From: JALJPB01 sp963933115
Lineage (GTDB): Bacteria > Pseudomonadota > Gammaproteobacteria > Enterobacterales > Alteromonadaceae
Assembly (NCBI GenBank): GCA_963933115.1
Contig: CAWVSL010000057.1
Coordinates: 1 to 13,048, forward strand
DNA length: 13,048 nucleotides
Direction: 5' to 3'
The position numbers and the translations under genes were made by a program. Positions 1-7,067 of the stretch are shown here, piece by piece. Each line of letters opens with the position of its first letter. Positions within the stretch are counted from its first letter, which is position 1. Below the pieces are notes generated by a model. It saw only the letters and a list, made by a program, of their open reading frames with translations, was not told the DNA's origin and did no database searches.

Positions 1-8
1 TTTTTTAT

Positions 9-1577
9 TTACCACCAAGTGGCATATAAGGCAGCAATAATAAGGACTAAAGAAACTGCCGCCGTATTAAATATTGAACCTGTATGAAAGCTTATCTCTT
101 TTAAATCTATCGCATGGTTATGTTCTTTATTAGACTGGACTGTTGAAAGCGATATCACTACAGCTATCACAAGACATAATAAAAACACCAAACCTACCCG
201 ATCGATGAACGGTAGTTCAGGCCAAAGCAGTTTAAATAATAAAGATAATACAGCAGAGCCTACCGCCGCAGCTAATGCACCATTAGCATTAATACCTTTC
301 CAAAATAGTCCTAAAATAAATAACACTACGATTCCAGGCGTAAAAAAGCCAGTAAACTCTTGAATATATTGAAAAGCTTGCTCAAAGTTTCCTAACAGGG
401 GCTTAGCAATAACCAATGCCAGACATAAAGCAACTAAGCTTGCCATACGGCCAACATTGACATAATGCTTTTGCGATTTATTTGGCGCTAATGACTGGTA
501 AATATCTAAAGTGAAAATAGTAGCAATACTATTAGACATCGATGATACCGATGAAATGATTGCCGCAACTAGCGCCGCAAAAATCAGCCCTTTTAAACCA
601 TGTGGCATTAACGACATCATCTCAGGATAAGCTTGATCAGGTGATGAAAGATTAGGAATCAGAACCACTGCTGCAATCCCTGGTAAAACAACAATAATCG
701 GCATTAACAGTTTTAAAAATGCCGCAAAGACAATACCTTTTTGAGCCTCATTAATATTTTTAGCCGCTAATGCCCGTTGAATAATATATTGATTAAATCC
801 CCAATAAGACAAGTTCATCACCCACATACCACCAACAAGAACCGATATGCCTGGCAGACTCATATAATGAGGATTATCACTGGTTAAAATCATATCAAAC
901 TTTTCTGGTGCGAGTTCTGTTAACAACGAAAATCCAGCAATTATACCCTGACCTTGGGCTATTTCATCCAGAGCTAAATAGGATAAAATCAAGCCCCCCA
1001 GAACTAACAACACCACCTGGATAATATCGGTAAAGGCAACTGCTTTTAAACCACCATATAAAGAATAAGCAATAGAGAATAAGGCAAGGAATAACATACC
1101 GAAAAGAATATCAGCTCCGGTCATAGCACTAATGGCTAAGCCTCCTAACCATAAAATACTCGACAAATTGACAAAGACATAAACCCCTAACCAAAAAATA
1201 GCCATCACAGTTTTAACACGATGATCAAAACGTTTTTCGAGAAATTGCGGCATAGAATAAATGCCTGAATTTAAAAATATTGGCAGAAAAAACTTACCGA
1301 CAATTAATAGAGTAATCGCCGCCATCCACTCATAAGAGGCAATGGCTAAACCAATAGCAAAACCAGAGCCCGACATACCAATAATTTGCTCTGCAGAAAT
1401 ATTAGCAGCAATCAAAGAAGCACCAACAGCCCACCAAGGAAGTGATTTACTCGCTAAGAAATAGTCGTCTGTATTTCGGTCTCCCGCTCCTTCGTTACGT
1501 GAAATCCAAAGGGCTGCAATCAGCAATCCTATTACATAGGCTATAAAGATACTTATATCTAGCGTATTTAATGTCAT
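9..1577 (-). CDS. Na+/glucose-galactose symporter (SSS/SLC5 family, vSGLT-like)
   Basis: Inner-membrane sodium:sugar symporter, 522 residues from the chosen start. It matches Vibrio parahaemolyticus vSGLT along its whole length as I remember that sequence. Shared segments include SLPWWAVGASLIAANISAEQ (45-64), WGFNQYIIQR (259-268), the AAFLK lysine K289, the sodium-site serines S342/S343 and FQYIQE (402-407). Aligned to vSGLT, the galactose contacts Q69, E88, N260, Y263, K294 and Q428 correspond to Q64, E83, N255, Y258, K289 and Q406, all conserved; S91 is A86. The protein is strongly hydrophobic, with many membrane helices to the C-terminal TWW. I chose the ATG at 1575-1577 because AAAGG lies 8 bases upstream and the protein then begins as vSGLT does; an in-frame ATG at 1649 would add 24 unlikely residues. 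It lies 175 bases downstream of the FecR gene on the same strand. Likely substrate is glucose, galactose or a close analogue; the exact sugar is inferred. Confidence 0.93.
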   Translation of the reverse strand: MTLNTLDISIFIAYVIGLLIAALWISRNEGAGDRNTDDYFLASKSLPWWAVGASLIAANISAEQIIGMSGSGFAIGLAIASYEWMAAITLLIVGKFFLPIFLNSGIYSMPQFLEKRFDHRVKTVMAIFWLGVYVFVNLSSILWLGGLAISAMTGADILFGMLFLALFSIAYSLYGGLKAVAFTDIIQVVLLVLGGLILSYLALDEIAQGQGIIAGFSLLTELAPEKFDMILTSDNPHYMSLPGISVLVGGMWVMNLSYWGFNQYIIQRALAAKNINEAQKGIVFAAFLKLLMPIIVVLPGIAAVVLIPNLSSPDQAYPEMMSLMPHGLKGLIFAALVAAIISSVSSMSNSIATIFTLDIYQSLAPNKSQKHYVNVGRMASLVALCLALVIAKPLLGNFEQAFQYIQEFTGFFTPGIVVLFILGLFWKGINANGALAAAVGSAVLSLLFKLLWPELPFIDRVGLVFLLCLVIAVVISLSTVQSNKEHNHAIDLKEISFHTGSIFNTAAVSLVLIIAALYATWW

Positions 1578-1623
1578 GGTACTAACCTTTATTATTATTT
1601 TTCTTAGAGACAACAAAACCCCA

Positions 1624-1654
1624 AACCAATAATGAGCATTAAAACTCATTGGTT
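1624..1654 (-). promoter_or_regulatory. Possible 5'-leader hairpin upstream of the symporter
   Basis: Read on the minus strand, AACCAATGAG is followed by an 8-base loop and then CTCA-TTA-TTGGTT, giving ten base pairs interrupted by a three-base bulge. It ends about 46 bases before the symporter start codon. It could be a leader structure or an imperfect operator. No terminator-like uninterrupted T run follows, only TGGGGTTTTG, so attenuation is speculative. Confidence 0.3.
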
Positions 1655-1667
1655 ATTATTTAGTGAA

Positions 1668-1696
1668 AGGGATTTTTTGCGGGTAACCTATTAATC
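1668..1696. other. Copy A of a bipartite sequence shared with the receptor/sigma intergenic region
   Basis: AGGGATTTTTT (1668-1678), five bases, then TAACCTATTAATC (1684-1696). The same two blocks occur at 3619-3658 as AGGGATTTTTT and TAACCTATAAATC, but 16 bases apart. The first block is identical over 11 bases and the second matches 12 of 13. In copy A the second block runs into the left arm of the 14-bp inverted repeat. Relative to the genes, copy A is oriented toward the symporter as copy B is toward the sigma-factor gene. Role unknown; a common regulator site is inferred. Confidence 0.35.
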
Positions 1697-1723
1697 GATT
1701 ATCACTTTAATAATCGATTAATA
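1689..1723. repeat. Perfect 14-bp inverted repeat, probable operator of the symporter
   Basis: The arms TATTAATCGATTAT (1689-1702) and ATAATCGATTAATA (1710-1723) are exact reverse complements around a 7-base spacer. Each arm contains the 10-bp palindrome TAATCGATTA (1692-1701 and 1711-1720), with centres 19 bases apart, about two helical turns. It lies 112-146 bases before the symporter start. On the minus strand it is followed by GGTTACCCGC, not a T tract, so it does not look like an intrinsic terminator of the sigma/FecR unit. Tandem palindromes with a central CG suit a dimeric repressor bound twice, but I cannot name the family. Confidence 0.55.
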
Positions 1724-1752
1724 AAATGTTTTATCATTATCGGTAGAATTTA

Positions 1753-2826
1753 CTATCCAGAGTATTTAAGGATAATTTTATCGTTGCTCACTTTTTCATA
1801 ACTAATATCAAAATTTTGATTAAGCACTTTAAGTAAGCCCGTTACATCACCTGTTTTAAAAACGCCAGCAACTTGAATACTTTTGAGCTGTTCATCATCT
1901 GTCAACTCAAATTTGATATCTGTATACCGGCTAATTTCAGCCATTACGTCGACAAGTGAATCGCCACGAAAAATCAAGTGACCGCGTCGCCAAGATAAAC
2001 TAGCAGCAATTTCAATTGGTTTTAACTTCACCACTTCTTCGAGTAATTGATTGGTTAAGTTGAGCTCTACTTTTTCCCCTTCTGAAATCGCCATAGAACT
2101 TTGAGGTAAGCGTTTCGCTATTTGTTCGATGTCAGAATTAAGTGAAACATTATCTTTTTTGGCAACAAGTACTTTACCGTCGGTAACAATTAGTTCAACT
2201 AAGTCATTATTTACTTTAACATTGAATGCAGTACCTACCGCTTGAATAATTTTACCATTAGTTAATACGCTCAGAGGACGTGACTTATCATGAGCAACAT
2301 CAATGTGTATTTCTCCACGTTGCAACTCAATTAACCGCGCACTTGCAGTATATTTAACTTGTACAAAACTATTCGTGTTTAAAACTAATTTACTATTATC
2401 TGGTAAATTAATGGTGTGACTTTCACCGACATTGGTTTGATAACTCGCTTGCATAACAACTACTGAGGATGTTGCTTTTTCAGTGAACGGAGAAAAACTG
2501 GAGATGGTACTTACTAACGTAAAAAGAATGGCAACAACAAATGAGGCGGCCATTGCAACAAACCAAGGGGTTGATTTTTTATTTACTTCCTCGTAGGGAA
2601 ACAAATCAGACAGACGATTTAAATCGTCCATTTTATCCCACATTTTTGCTATTTCCATCAGTAATTTTATATTGTCATTATCTTGTGCAAGCCAAATTTT
2701 AAGCTCAGTTTTTTCTGCACTCAATAACTCCCTATCGAGTTTAGCGATCCAGTCACTTGCCTGATCTAAGCGTAATTCTTCTTTGATAACTTGCTCTTTG
2801 GAGTGCAGTTGATGAACATTATTCAT
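1753..2826 (-). CDS. FecR-family anti-sigma factor / transmembrane signal transducer
   Basis: Inner-membrane sensor that would hold the adjacent ECF sigma factor and release it when the outer-membrane receptor is occupied. Of 357 residues, about 17-77 form the cytoplasmic FecR N-terminal (DUF4880-like) anti-sigma region, with DWIAKLDRE and IWLAQD. A single membrane segment lies at about 87-110 (WFVAMAASFVVAILF). The periplasmic FecR domain spans about 128-223, including LPDNSKLVLNTNS and AVGTAFNV. The C-terminal STN-like domain covers about 278-355, opening with LSWRRGHLIFRGDSL. The conserved Gly198-Thr199 corresponds to the place where characterised FecR/FoxR-type proteins self-cleave; cleavage here is inferred. 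The start is firm: AGGAGGT lies just upstream, and the gene overlaps the 3' end of the sigma gene by 8 bases, so the pair is cotranscribed and probably translationally coupled. Confidence 0.93.
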   Translation of the reverse strand: MNNVHQLHSKEQVIKEELRLDQASDWIAKLDRELLSAEKTELKIWLAQDNDNIKLLMEIAKMWDKMDDLNRLSDLFPYEEVNKKSTPWFVAMAASFVVAILFTLVSTISSFSPFTEKATSSVVVMQASYQTNVGESHTINLPDNSKLVLNTNSFVQVKYTASARLIELQRGEIHIDVAHDKSRPLSVLTNGKIIQAVGTAFNVKVNNDLVELIVTDGKVLVAKKDNVSLNSDIEQIAKRLPQSSMAISEGEKVELNLTNQLLEEVVKLKPIEIAASLSWRRGHLIFRGDSLVDVMAEISRYTDIKFELTDDEQLKSIQVAGVFKTGDVTGLLKVLNQNFDISYEKVSNDKIILKYSG

Positions 2827-3382
2827 AACGACCTCCTAAATGTAATGAGTCTTTGGGTGAATTCACTTGTTCACTTTGATGACGCATAAATAAAGTACAA
2901 CGTTTAATACCCATTGAAATATGTTTTTCCACGGTAGATTCACTAATAGTTAATTGTTCTGCAATTTCACGCTGAGAGTAGCCATATACTTTTTTTAACA
3001 CAAAAACCTTTCTACATTGTACCGGTAATTCTCTAACGGCATTACAAAAACAAGAAAACTCTCTATTGGTTACAGCATTGTCGTACATCTCATCATTATT
3101 ATAGTCTGAAAGTAATAATTCTAACTTCCCCATATCATCAACACCATCAACAAGCCTGACATTGGCTTTTTTTTGGTAATCTAGTGCTAAATTTCGCGCC
3201 ATTTTAAACATAAAAGATTTGGGTGAATTGATATGGTCTTTATTTTTAATTTGACAAATACGCACATAAGTTTCTTGCACAATATCTTCAATTTCATCGG
3301 GCGGCACAATACGAGAAACAACTCGAGAAATACTTTTTCTCGATGCCAAATATATTTTATAAAACACTGTCTCGTTCGACAT
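2819..3382 (-). CDS. FecI-type ECF RNA polymerase sigma factor
   Basis: Cytoplasmic extracytoplasmic-function sigma factor of 187 residues, the usual size. Region 2 spans about 5-72, with the conserved IEDIVQETYVRI (31-42) and the SPKSFMFKMARNLALDYQKKA stretch that contacts the -10 element. Region 4 spans about 112-163, with ELPVQCRKVFVLKK leading into the helix-turn-helix YSQREIAEQLTISESTVEKH (135-154). Placement directly before FecR, and divergent from a TonB receptor carrying an STN domain, marks it as the output of a cell-surface signalling system. Its most likely target is the receptor operon on the other strand. The start at 3380-3382 has GAGG four bases upstream. The C-terminal tail (about 168-187) extends past region 4 and holds the next gene's ribosome binding site. 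The target promoter cannot be assigned with confidence. Confidence 0.93.
   Translation of the reverse strand: MSNETVFYKIYLASRKSISRVVSRIVPPDEIEDIVQETYVRICQIKNKDHINSPKSFMFKMARNLALDYQKKANVRLVDGVDDMGKLELLLSDYNNDEMYDNAVTNREFSCFCNAVRELPVQCRKVFVLKKVYGYSQREIAEQLTISESTVEKHISMGIKRCTLFMRHQSEQVNSPKDSLHLGGRYE
2831..2837 (-). promoter_or_regulatory. Strong ribosome binding site for the FecR gene, inside the sigma-factor gene
   Basis: On the minus strand AGGAGGT sits four bases before the FecR ATG (2826-2824). It lies within the last codons of the sigma factor (Gly-Gly-Arg), so the C-terminal coding sequence of one gene doubles as the initiation site of the next. It fixes the FecR start and suggests coupled synthesis of sigma and anti-sigma. 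Confidence 0.85.
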
Positions 3383-3508
3383 TGAACCTCAATATTTATC
3401 ATAAGATTAATGATGGGTATTGGTAGGACGAACCAACAATAAAAATCCACCAATTTAATTGTTTATTTAATTTACTTTTTCGTAATAAGACTGTAATTAT
3501 TATTGCTG

Positions 3509-3560
3509 GTAATTTACCTTTTAATTGTTATCTTGTAATTTACCTTGTAATTGTAATAAA
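3509..3560. repeat. 26-bp tandem direct repeat, two copies
   Basis: Units 3509-3534 and 3535-3560 both begin GTAATTTACCTT, share TAATTGT at positions 14-20, and match at 21 of 26 positions overall. The first copy contains the near-palindrome GGTAA-T-TTACC, and the second GTAA-T-TTAC. It lies upstream of both divergent genes. It could be a repeated binding site or slippage in AT-rich DNA. Confidence 0.5.
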
Positions 3561-3618
3561 GTATTGAGTAATGGCTTAAAAATTATAATTATATTGAACA
3601 AAACTTGTGCACAGGCAT

Positions 3619-3658
3619 AGGGATTTTTTCATAGCGTTTAATATTTAACCTATAAATC
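3619..3658. other. Copy B of the bipartite shared sequence
   Basis: AGGGATTTTTT (3619-3629), 16 bases, then TAACCTATAAATC (3646-3658). Compared with copy A upstream of the symporter, the spacing is longer by 11 bases, about one helical turn, which keeps both blocks on the same DNA face. The second block contains the TATAAA of a candidate receptor promoter. Confidence 0.35.
3628..3656 (+). promoter_or_regulatory. Candidate sigma-70-like promoter for the TonB-receptor operon (distal)
   Basis: TTCATA (3628-3633), 17-base spacer, TATAAA (3651-3656), matching the consensus at 4/6 and 5/6. Transcription would begin near 3663, leaving a leader of roughly 70 bases. In such AT-rich DNA this is only a candidate, and the sigma factor next door may use a different element. 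Confidence 0.3.
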
Positions 3659-3675
3659 AAATTGGAAGATGTAAC

Positions 3676-3704
3676 CTGACCGATAAAAGTGCTAACAGTA
3701 TAAA
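3676..3704 (+). promoter_or_regulatory. Candidate sigma-70-like promoter for the TonB-receptor operon (proximal)
   Basis: CTGACC (3676-3681), 17-base spacer, TATAAA (3699-3704), again 4/6 and 5/6. It would give a leader of only about 20 bases before the ATG at 3731. It competes with the distal candidate; sequence alone cannot choose. Confidence 0.3.
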
Positions 3705-3730
3705 TTTAAAAGACGTTAAACCATTTTATT

Positions 3731-6700
3731 ATGACTATACATCAAAAAAGATTGTTCAAAACAATTATTAATATCACATTATTAAGGAATAGAACTTTCA
3801 AATACACGCCTTTTTTTTTAGCTTGGGGACAAACCATAAAAATTAGCTATCAAAAATTACGTAATCGATTGTTTTGTTTAATCATGATCTTCATTCTCAA
3901 TGGTAGTGTCATTGCGGCAGAAAAACCAGATGAAATAATGTTTAATATACCAAGACAAAGAGCAGATCTATCCCTCATTAGTTTCGCAGAACATGCCAAT
4001 GTTACTTTGTTATTTCCAATGGAAAAAGTTCAGGGAAAAAATACAAATTCAGTAATCGGCCATTATTCAACTGTCGATGCATTAGTTAAATTACTTAAAA
4101 ACACGGGACTTAAAACCAAAACTGATAAAAGTGGCCAACTATCAATATTGATAGATCCAAGTTTTAAGCTAGATAAAGCCAGTAATGATTATAATAAAAT
4201 ATCAAAGACATCATTATTTAGCACGCTATCATCAAGAAAAAACACAAAAAGAATCAAAGAAATTGAGATTATTGAAGTGACAGGTATACGTGGTTCACTT
4301 GCTCGTTCAATGGATTTGAAGCGTTATACGAGTGGCGTTCTTGACTCAATATTTTCTGAAGAAATAGGTAAATTTCCAGACACTAACTTAGCTGAATCTT
4401 TACAACGTACCAGTGGCGTATCTATTGATCGTTCGGGTGGTGAGGGTCAAATGATTACTGTGCGTGGTTTTGGTCCTCAATTTAATACCGTATTAGTTAA
4501 TGGTCGCCAAATAGCATCTGAAAATACTAGTCGAGCCTTCAGTTTTGACACGATAGCTTCAGAGATGGTCGAGAGCTTAGATGTTCACAAAACTTCTACT
4601 GCGAGTATGCAGTCTGGTGGTGTAGGGGCTACTGTTAATATCAATACCGCTAGACCTTTTTCTATTGATGGCTTTAAACTTGCTGGCTCCGTAAAAGCCA
4701 TTGTTGACAGCAACAGTGAAAAAAATACACCACAAGTATCAGCATTAATTAGCAATACATTTAATAATGATACTTTTGGTCTGTTATTCGCACTATATTA
4801 TCAAGAACGAGACACTCGATTAAACCAAGCACAAACAGATGGCTGGTTAGAAAATGTGGGCATTCCAAACCCAAAAACTCAATCTGGCGATAATTATACT
4901 GGTAATATATTTTCTGCACGTAACTACGATCATAAAGTAACATTTGAAAATCGTAGCCGAACCAATGCTAACGTAGTATTGCAATATGCCCCAACAAGTA
5001 ATTTAATTATTACCGCTGACGCGCTTTATTCAGATTTTAATATTGAAACCAATGCCACTTCCTATGGTCACTGGTTTACTGCCCCAAATGTTGAAAATGC
5101 TGTTGTTGATGAGAATGGTACTGTTGTCGATATGTATCAAGAAATTGGTTTAGCCACTGACTTCCATGCCAAGAAATTTGACCGTTTAACTGAAACCTCA
5201 TCATTGGGTTTAAATTTTGATTGGCATGTTAACAACCACCTTAATATGCAAATTGATATTAGTCGTTCAAATGCGACTAGAGATGCAAATAATGGCCGCG
5301 GCGACCAATTATCACTTATTGGCTACGCGAATCGAGTAAGGTTTACAATTGATAATAATATTTTACCTGTTTCGAGCGATTTCACTTCTGCTGATAACAG
5401 TATATACAGCGGTCAGCAAGAGCTCGAGGGTATAGCTTACGACCTTGAAGTTGTACCTGCGGGAGTATCCAATTTTTATGATACTGCAAACTCAAAAGCA
5501 CATGTTATGCTGCGTCGTGGCTGGGCGGTTGAAGATAATTTAACCCAATTGAGATGGAATAATGTATGGAGTACTAATAGTGATACCGGCCTAACCGCCT
5601 TAAACTTTGGTATGATGTATACCTCTGAAACTAAAATATTAGACCGTTGGGATAACGAAGGTGAAGGTTTTCACTGTGTTTACTGTGGTTATCCTGACCG
5701 TCCTAACATGTCAGACTTTGATCAGTATGTTTTTGATGCCGGCAGTGATTTTTTAAGTGATGTGAGTGGTAGCGGCCGTATGCCATCATCATGGCTTGCT
5801 CATGATGGTGAAGAAATTTTTACTTTTATTGAGCAATATTATGCTGAAGTTAACTCCGACACTATAAGCTTTGACGCTGTAAAACGAGATAACTCATTCG
5901 AAGTTAATGAAGATATTTTTTCTTTCTATTTAGAACTAGATTTTGAGGCTGATTTAGCTGGTATGTTAGTTTCAAGTACCGCTGGTTTCCGCTTTGAAGC
6001 TACAAGTACCGATGTAAGAGGTACGACCGCATCAGTAACAGGGTTGACTATTTTGGATAAAACAGAAATGTTAGCCGAATTTGGGGCTAAAGAGTCATTT
6101 GCTCAAAGTACTCGTTATGATGAGATTCTGCCAAACTTTAATGTAAAACTACAAATCACTGAAGAGTTAATTGCTCGTATTGCTGCATCAAAAACCCTTA
6201 CACGCCCTACACTTACTAGTATGTCACCCGTAAGTGTCATTACTACCACACGCCAAGGTGGTAACTTAAACGCTGTCAGCGGTAACCCTGCGCTTATCCC
6301 TTTTATTTCTAATAATGTAGATTTTTCTTTAGAATGGTATTACGACGAAGCGAGTTATTTATCTGCAGGTTACTTTAAAAAAAATGTAGCTAATTTTATC
6401 GTTAACTTACAAGTCCCTAAGACTTTTGAATTACAAAGTGGCGGCTTACTAACCGACCCTTCGACTGGTTCAAATCCTAATATGCCAGATGCTAATGATG
6501 AAGTTGCTGTGTTTACTAACACCTTACCAAATAATGTTGAATCTGCTGTTGTTAAAGGCTGGGAGCTTGCTGCTCAACATACTTTTCAATCTGGTTTTGG
6601 CTTACTTGCTAACGCTACTTTAGTTGATAGTAATGCTGAACTAGATCCGAGTGATATTACCCAAGTATTTGCCTTAACGGGATTAAGTGACTCATTAAAT

Positions 6701-6994
6701 TTAGTGGCCTTTTATGAAAATGGCCCTTTAGAAGCTCGTATTGCTTATAACTGGCGAGATCGTTTCTTACAGTCTTTTACACAAAGTAATGGCGACGGTG
6801 TCACTATTGTTGAGGAGTATTACCAAGTTGACGCAAGTGCAAGTTACGAAATCATTAAAAACTTAACGCTATTTGTTGAGGGCATTAACCTAACTGAAGA
6901 ATATATTCACAAACGTGGTCGCTTTGCTAACCAACTCTTGTTAGCTGAAGACAGTGGTCGTCGTTATGGCTTTGGTATTCGTGGAAGTTTTTAA
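3731..6994 (+). CDS. TonB-dependent receptor with N-terminal STN signalling domain
   Basis: Outer-membrane active transporter of 1087 residues. The hydrophobic core of a signal peptide lies at about 47-60 with a cleavage site near VIAA-E (63/64). It follows an unusually long N-terminal stretch of about 46 residues. The STN domain covers about 70-141 (FNIPRQRADLSLISFAEHAN...), the periplasmic piece that contacts FecR. A linker leads to a TonB box near EIIEVTG (179-185), then the plug (about 200-310, GEGQMITVRGFGPQFNTVLV) and a 22-strand-type barrel ending in GIRGSF with the terminal Phe used in barrel assembly. The layout fits the Xanthomonas/Caulobacter-type receptors often linked to carbohydrate uptake. 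The only cysteines of the mature protein are C649 and C652 (CVYC), probably in a surface loop. No good Shine-Dalgarno precedes the ATG, so the start is less certain than the family call. First gene of a probable operon with the next two. Confidence 0.92.
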   Translation: MTIHQKRLFKTIINITLLRNRTFKYTPFFLAWGQTIKISYQKLRNRLFCLIMIFILNGSVIAAEKPDEIMFNIPRQRADLSLISFAEHANVTLLFPMEKVQGKNTNSVIGHYSTVDALVKLLKNTGLKTKTDKSGQLSILIDPSFKLDKASNDYNKISKTSLFSTLSSRKNTKRIKEIEIIEVTGIRGSLARSMDLKRYTSGVLDSIFSEEIGKFPDTNLAESLQRTSGVSIDRSGGEGQMITVRGFGPQFNTVLVNGRQIASENTSRAFSFDTIASEMVESLDVHKTSTASMQSGGVGATVNINTARPFSIDGFKLAGSVKAIVDSNSEKNTPQVSALISNTFNNDTFGLLFALYYQERDTRLNQAQTDGWLENVGIPNPKTQSGDNYTGNIFSARNYDHKVTFENRSRTNANVVLQYAPTSNLIITADALYSDFNIETNATSYGHWFTAPNVENAVVDENGTVVDMYQEIGLATDFHAKKFDRLTETSSLGLNFDWHVNNHLNMQIDISRSNATRDANNGRGDQLSLIGYANRVRFTIDNNILPVSSDFTSADNSIYSGQQELEGIAYDLEVVPAGVSNFYDTANSKAHVMLRRGWAVEDNLTQLRWNNVWSTNSDTGLTALNFGMMYTSETKILDRWDNEGEGFHCVYCGYPDRPNMSDFDQYVFDAGSDFLSDVSGSGRMPSSWLAHDGEEIFTFIEQYYAEVNSDTISFDAVKRDNSFEVNEDIFSFYLELDFEADLAGMLVSSTAGFRFEATSTDVRGTTASVTGLTILDKTEMLAEFGAKESFAQSTRYDEILPNFNVKLQITEELIARIAASKTLTRPTLTSMSPVSVITTTRQGGNLNAVSGNPALIPFISNNVDFSLEWYYDEASYLSAGYFKKNVANFIVNLQVPKTFELQSGGLLTDPSTGSNPNMPDANDEVAVFTNTLPNNVESAVVKGWELAAQHTFQSGFGLLANATLVDSNAELDPSDITQVFALTGLSDSLNLVAFYENGPLEARIAYNWRDRFLQSFTQSNGDGVTIVEEYYQVDASASYEIIKNLTLFVEGINLTEEYIHKRGRFANQLLLAEDSGRRYGFGIRGSF

Positions 6995-7067
6995 CCACGA
7001 TTAAAGCCATTAAGCGAAACAATAAATAGACTCATGAGTTGTCCTATCATTTAAAAGAAGTGGTTTA

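Larger units (their letters stand above)
3383..3730. other. 348-base divergent intergenic region between the sigma and receptor genes
   Basis: Very AT-rich and without a credible gene. It holds the sigma-gene leader with a small hairpin (TTGGT, 7-base loop, ACCAA, about 3420-3436), a 26-bp tandem repeat (3509-3560), the palindromes AATTATAATT (about 3581-3590) and TGTGCACA (about 3606-3613), copy B of a shared bipartite sequence (3619-3658) and two sigma-70-like candidate promoters toward the receptor. No clear FecI-type promoter was recognised, which is not decisive because such promoters vary with the sigma factor. Confidence 0.6.

Noticed and set aside
1578..1649. Upstream in-frame ATG at 1649 adding 24 residues to the symporter
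   Set aside because: The ATG at 1577 has a proper ribosome binding site and matches the N-terminus of vSGLT; the extension overlaps a hairpin and has no family similarity.
1723..1741. Fur-box-like stretch (GATAATGATAA on the minus strand) between the FecR gene and the symporter
   Set aside because: Only about 12 of 19 positions fit the consensus and the second half is poor. In AT-rich DNA this is expected by chance, and the neighbouring symporter is for sugar.
7030..7039. Palindrome ACTCATGAGT between the receptor and halogenase-like genes as a terminator or operator
   Set aside because: A 10-bp palindrome without a loop or T tract does not terminate, and nothing else suggests a regulatory site inside the operon.
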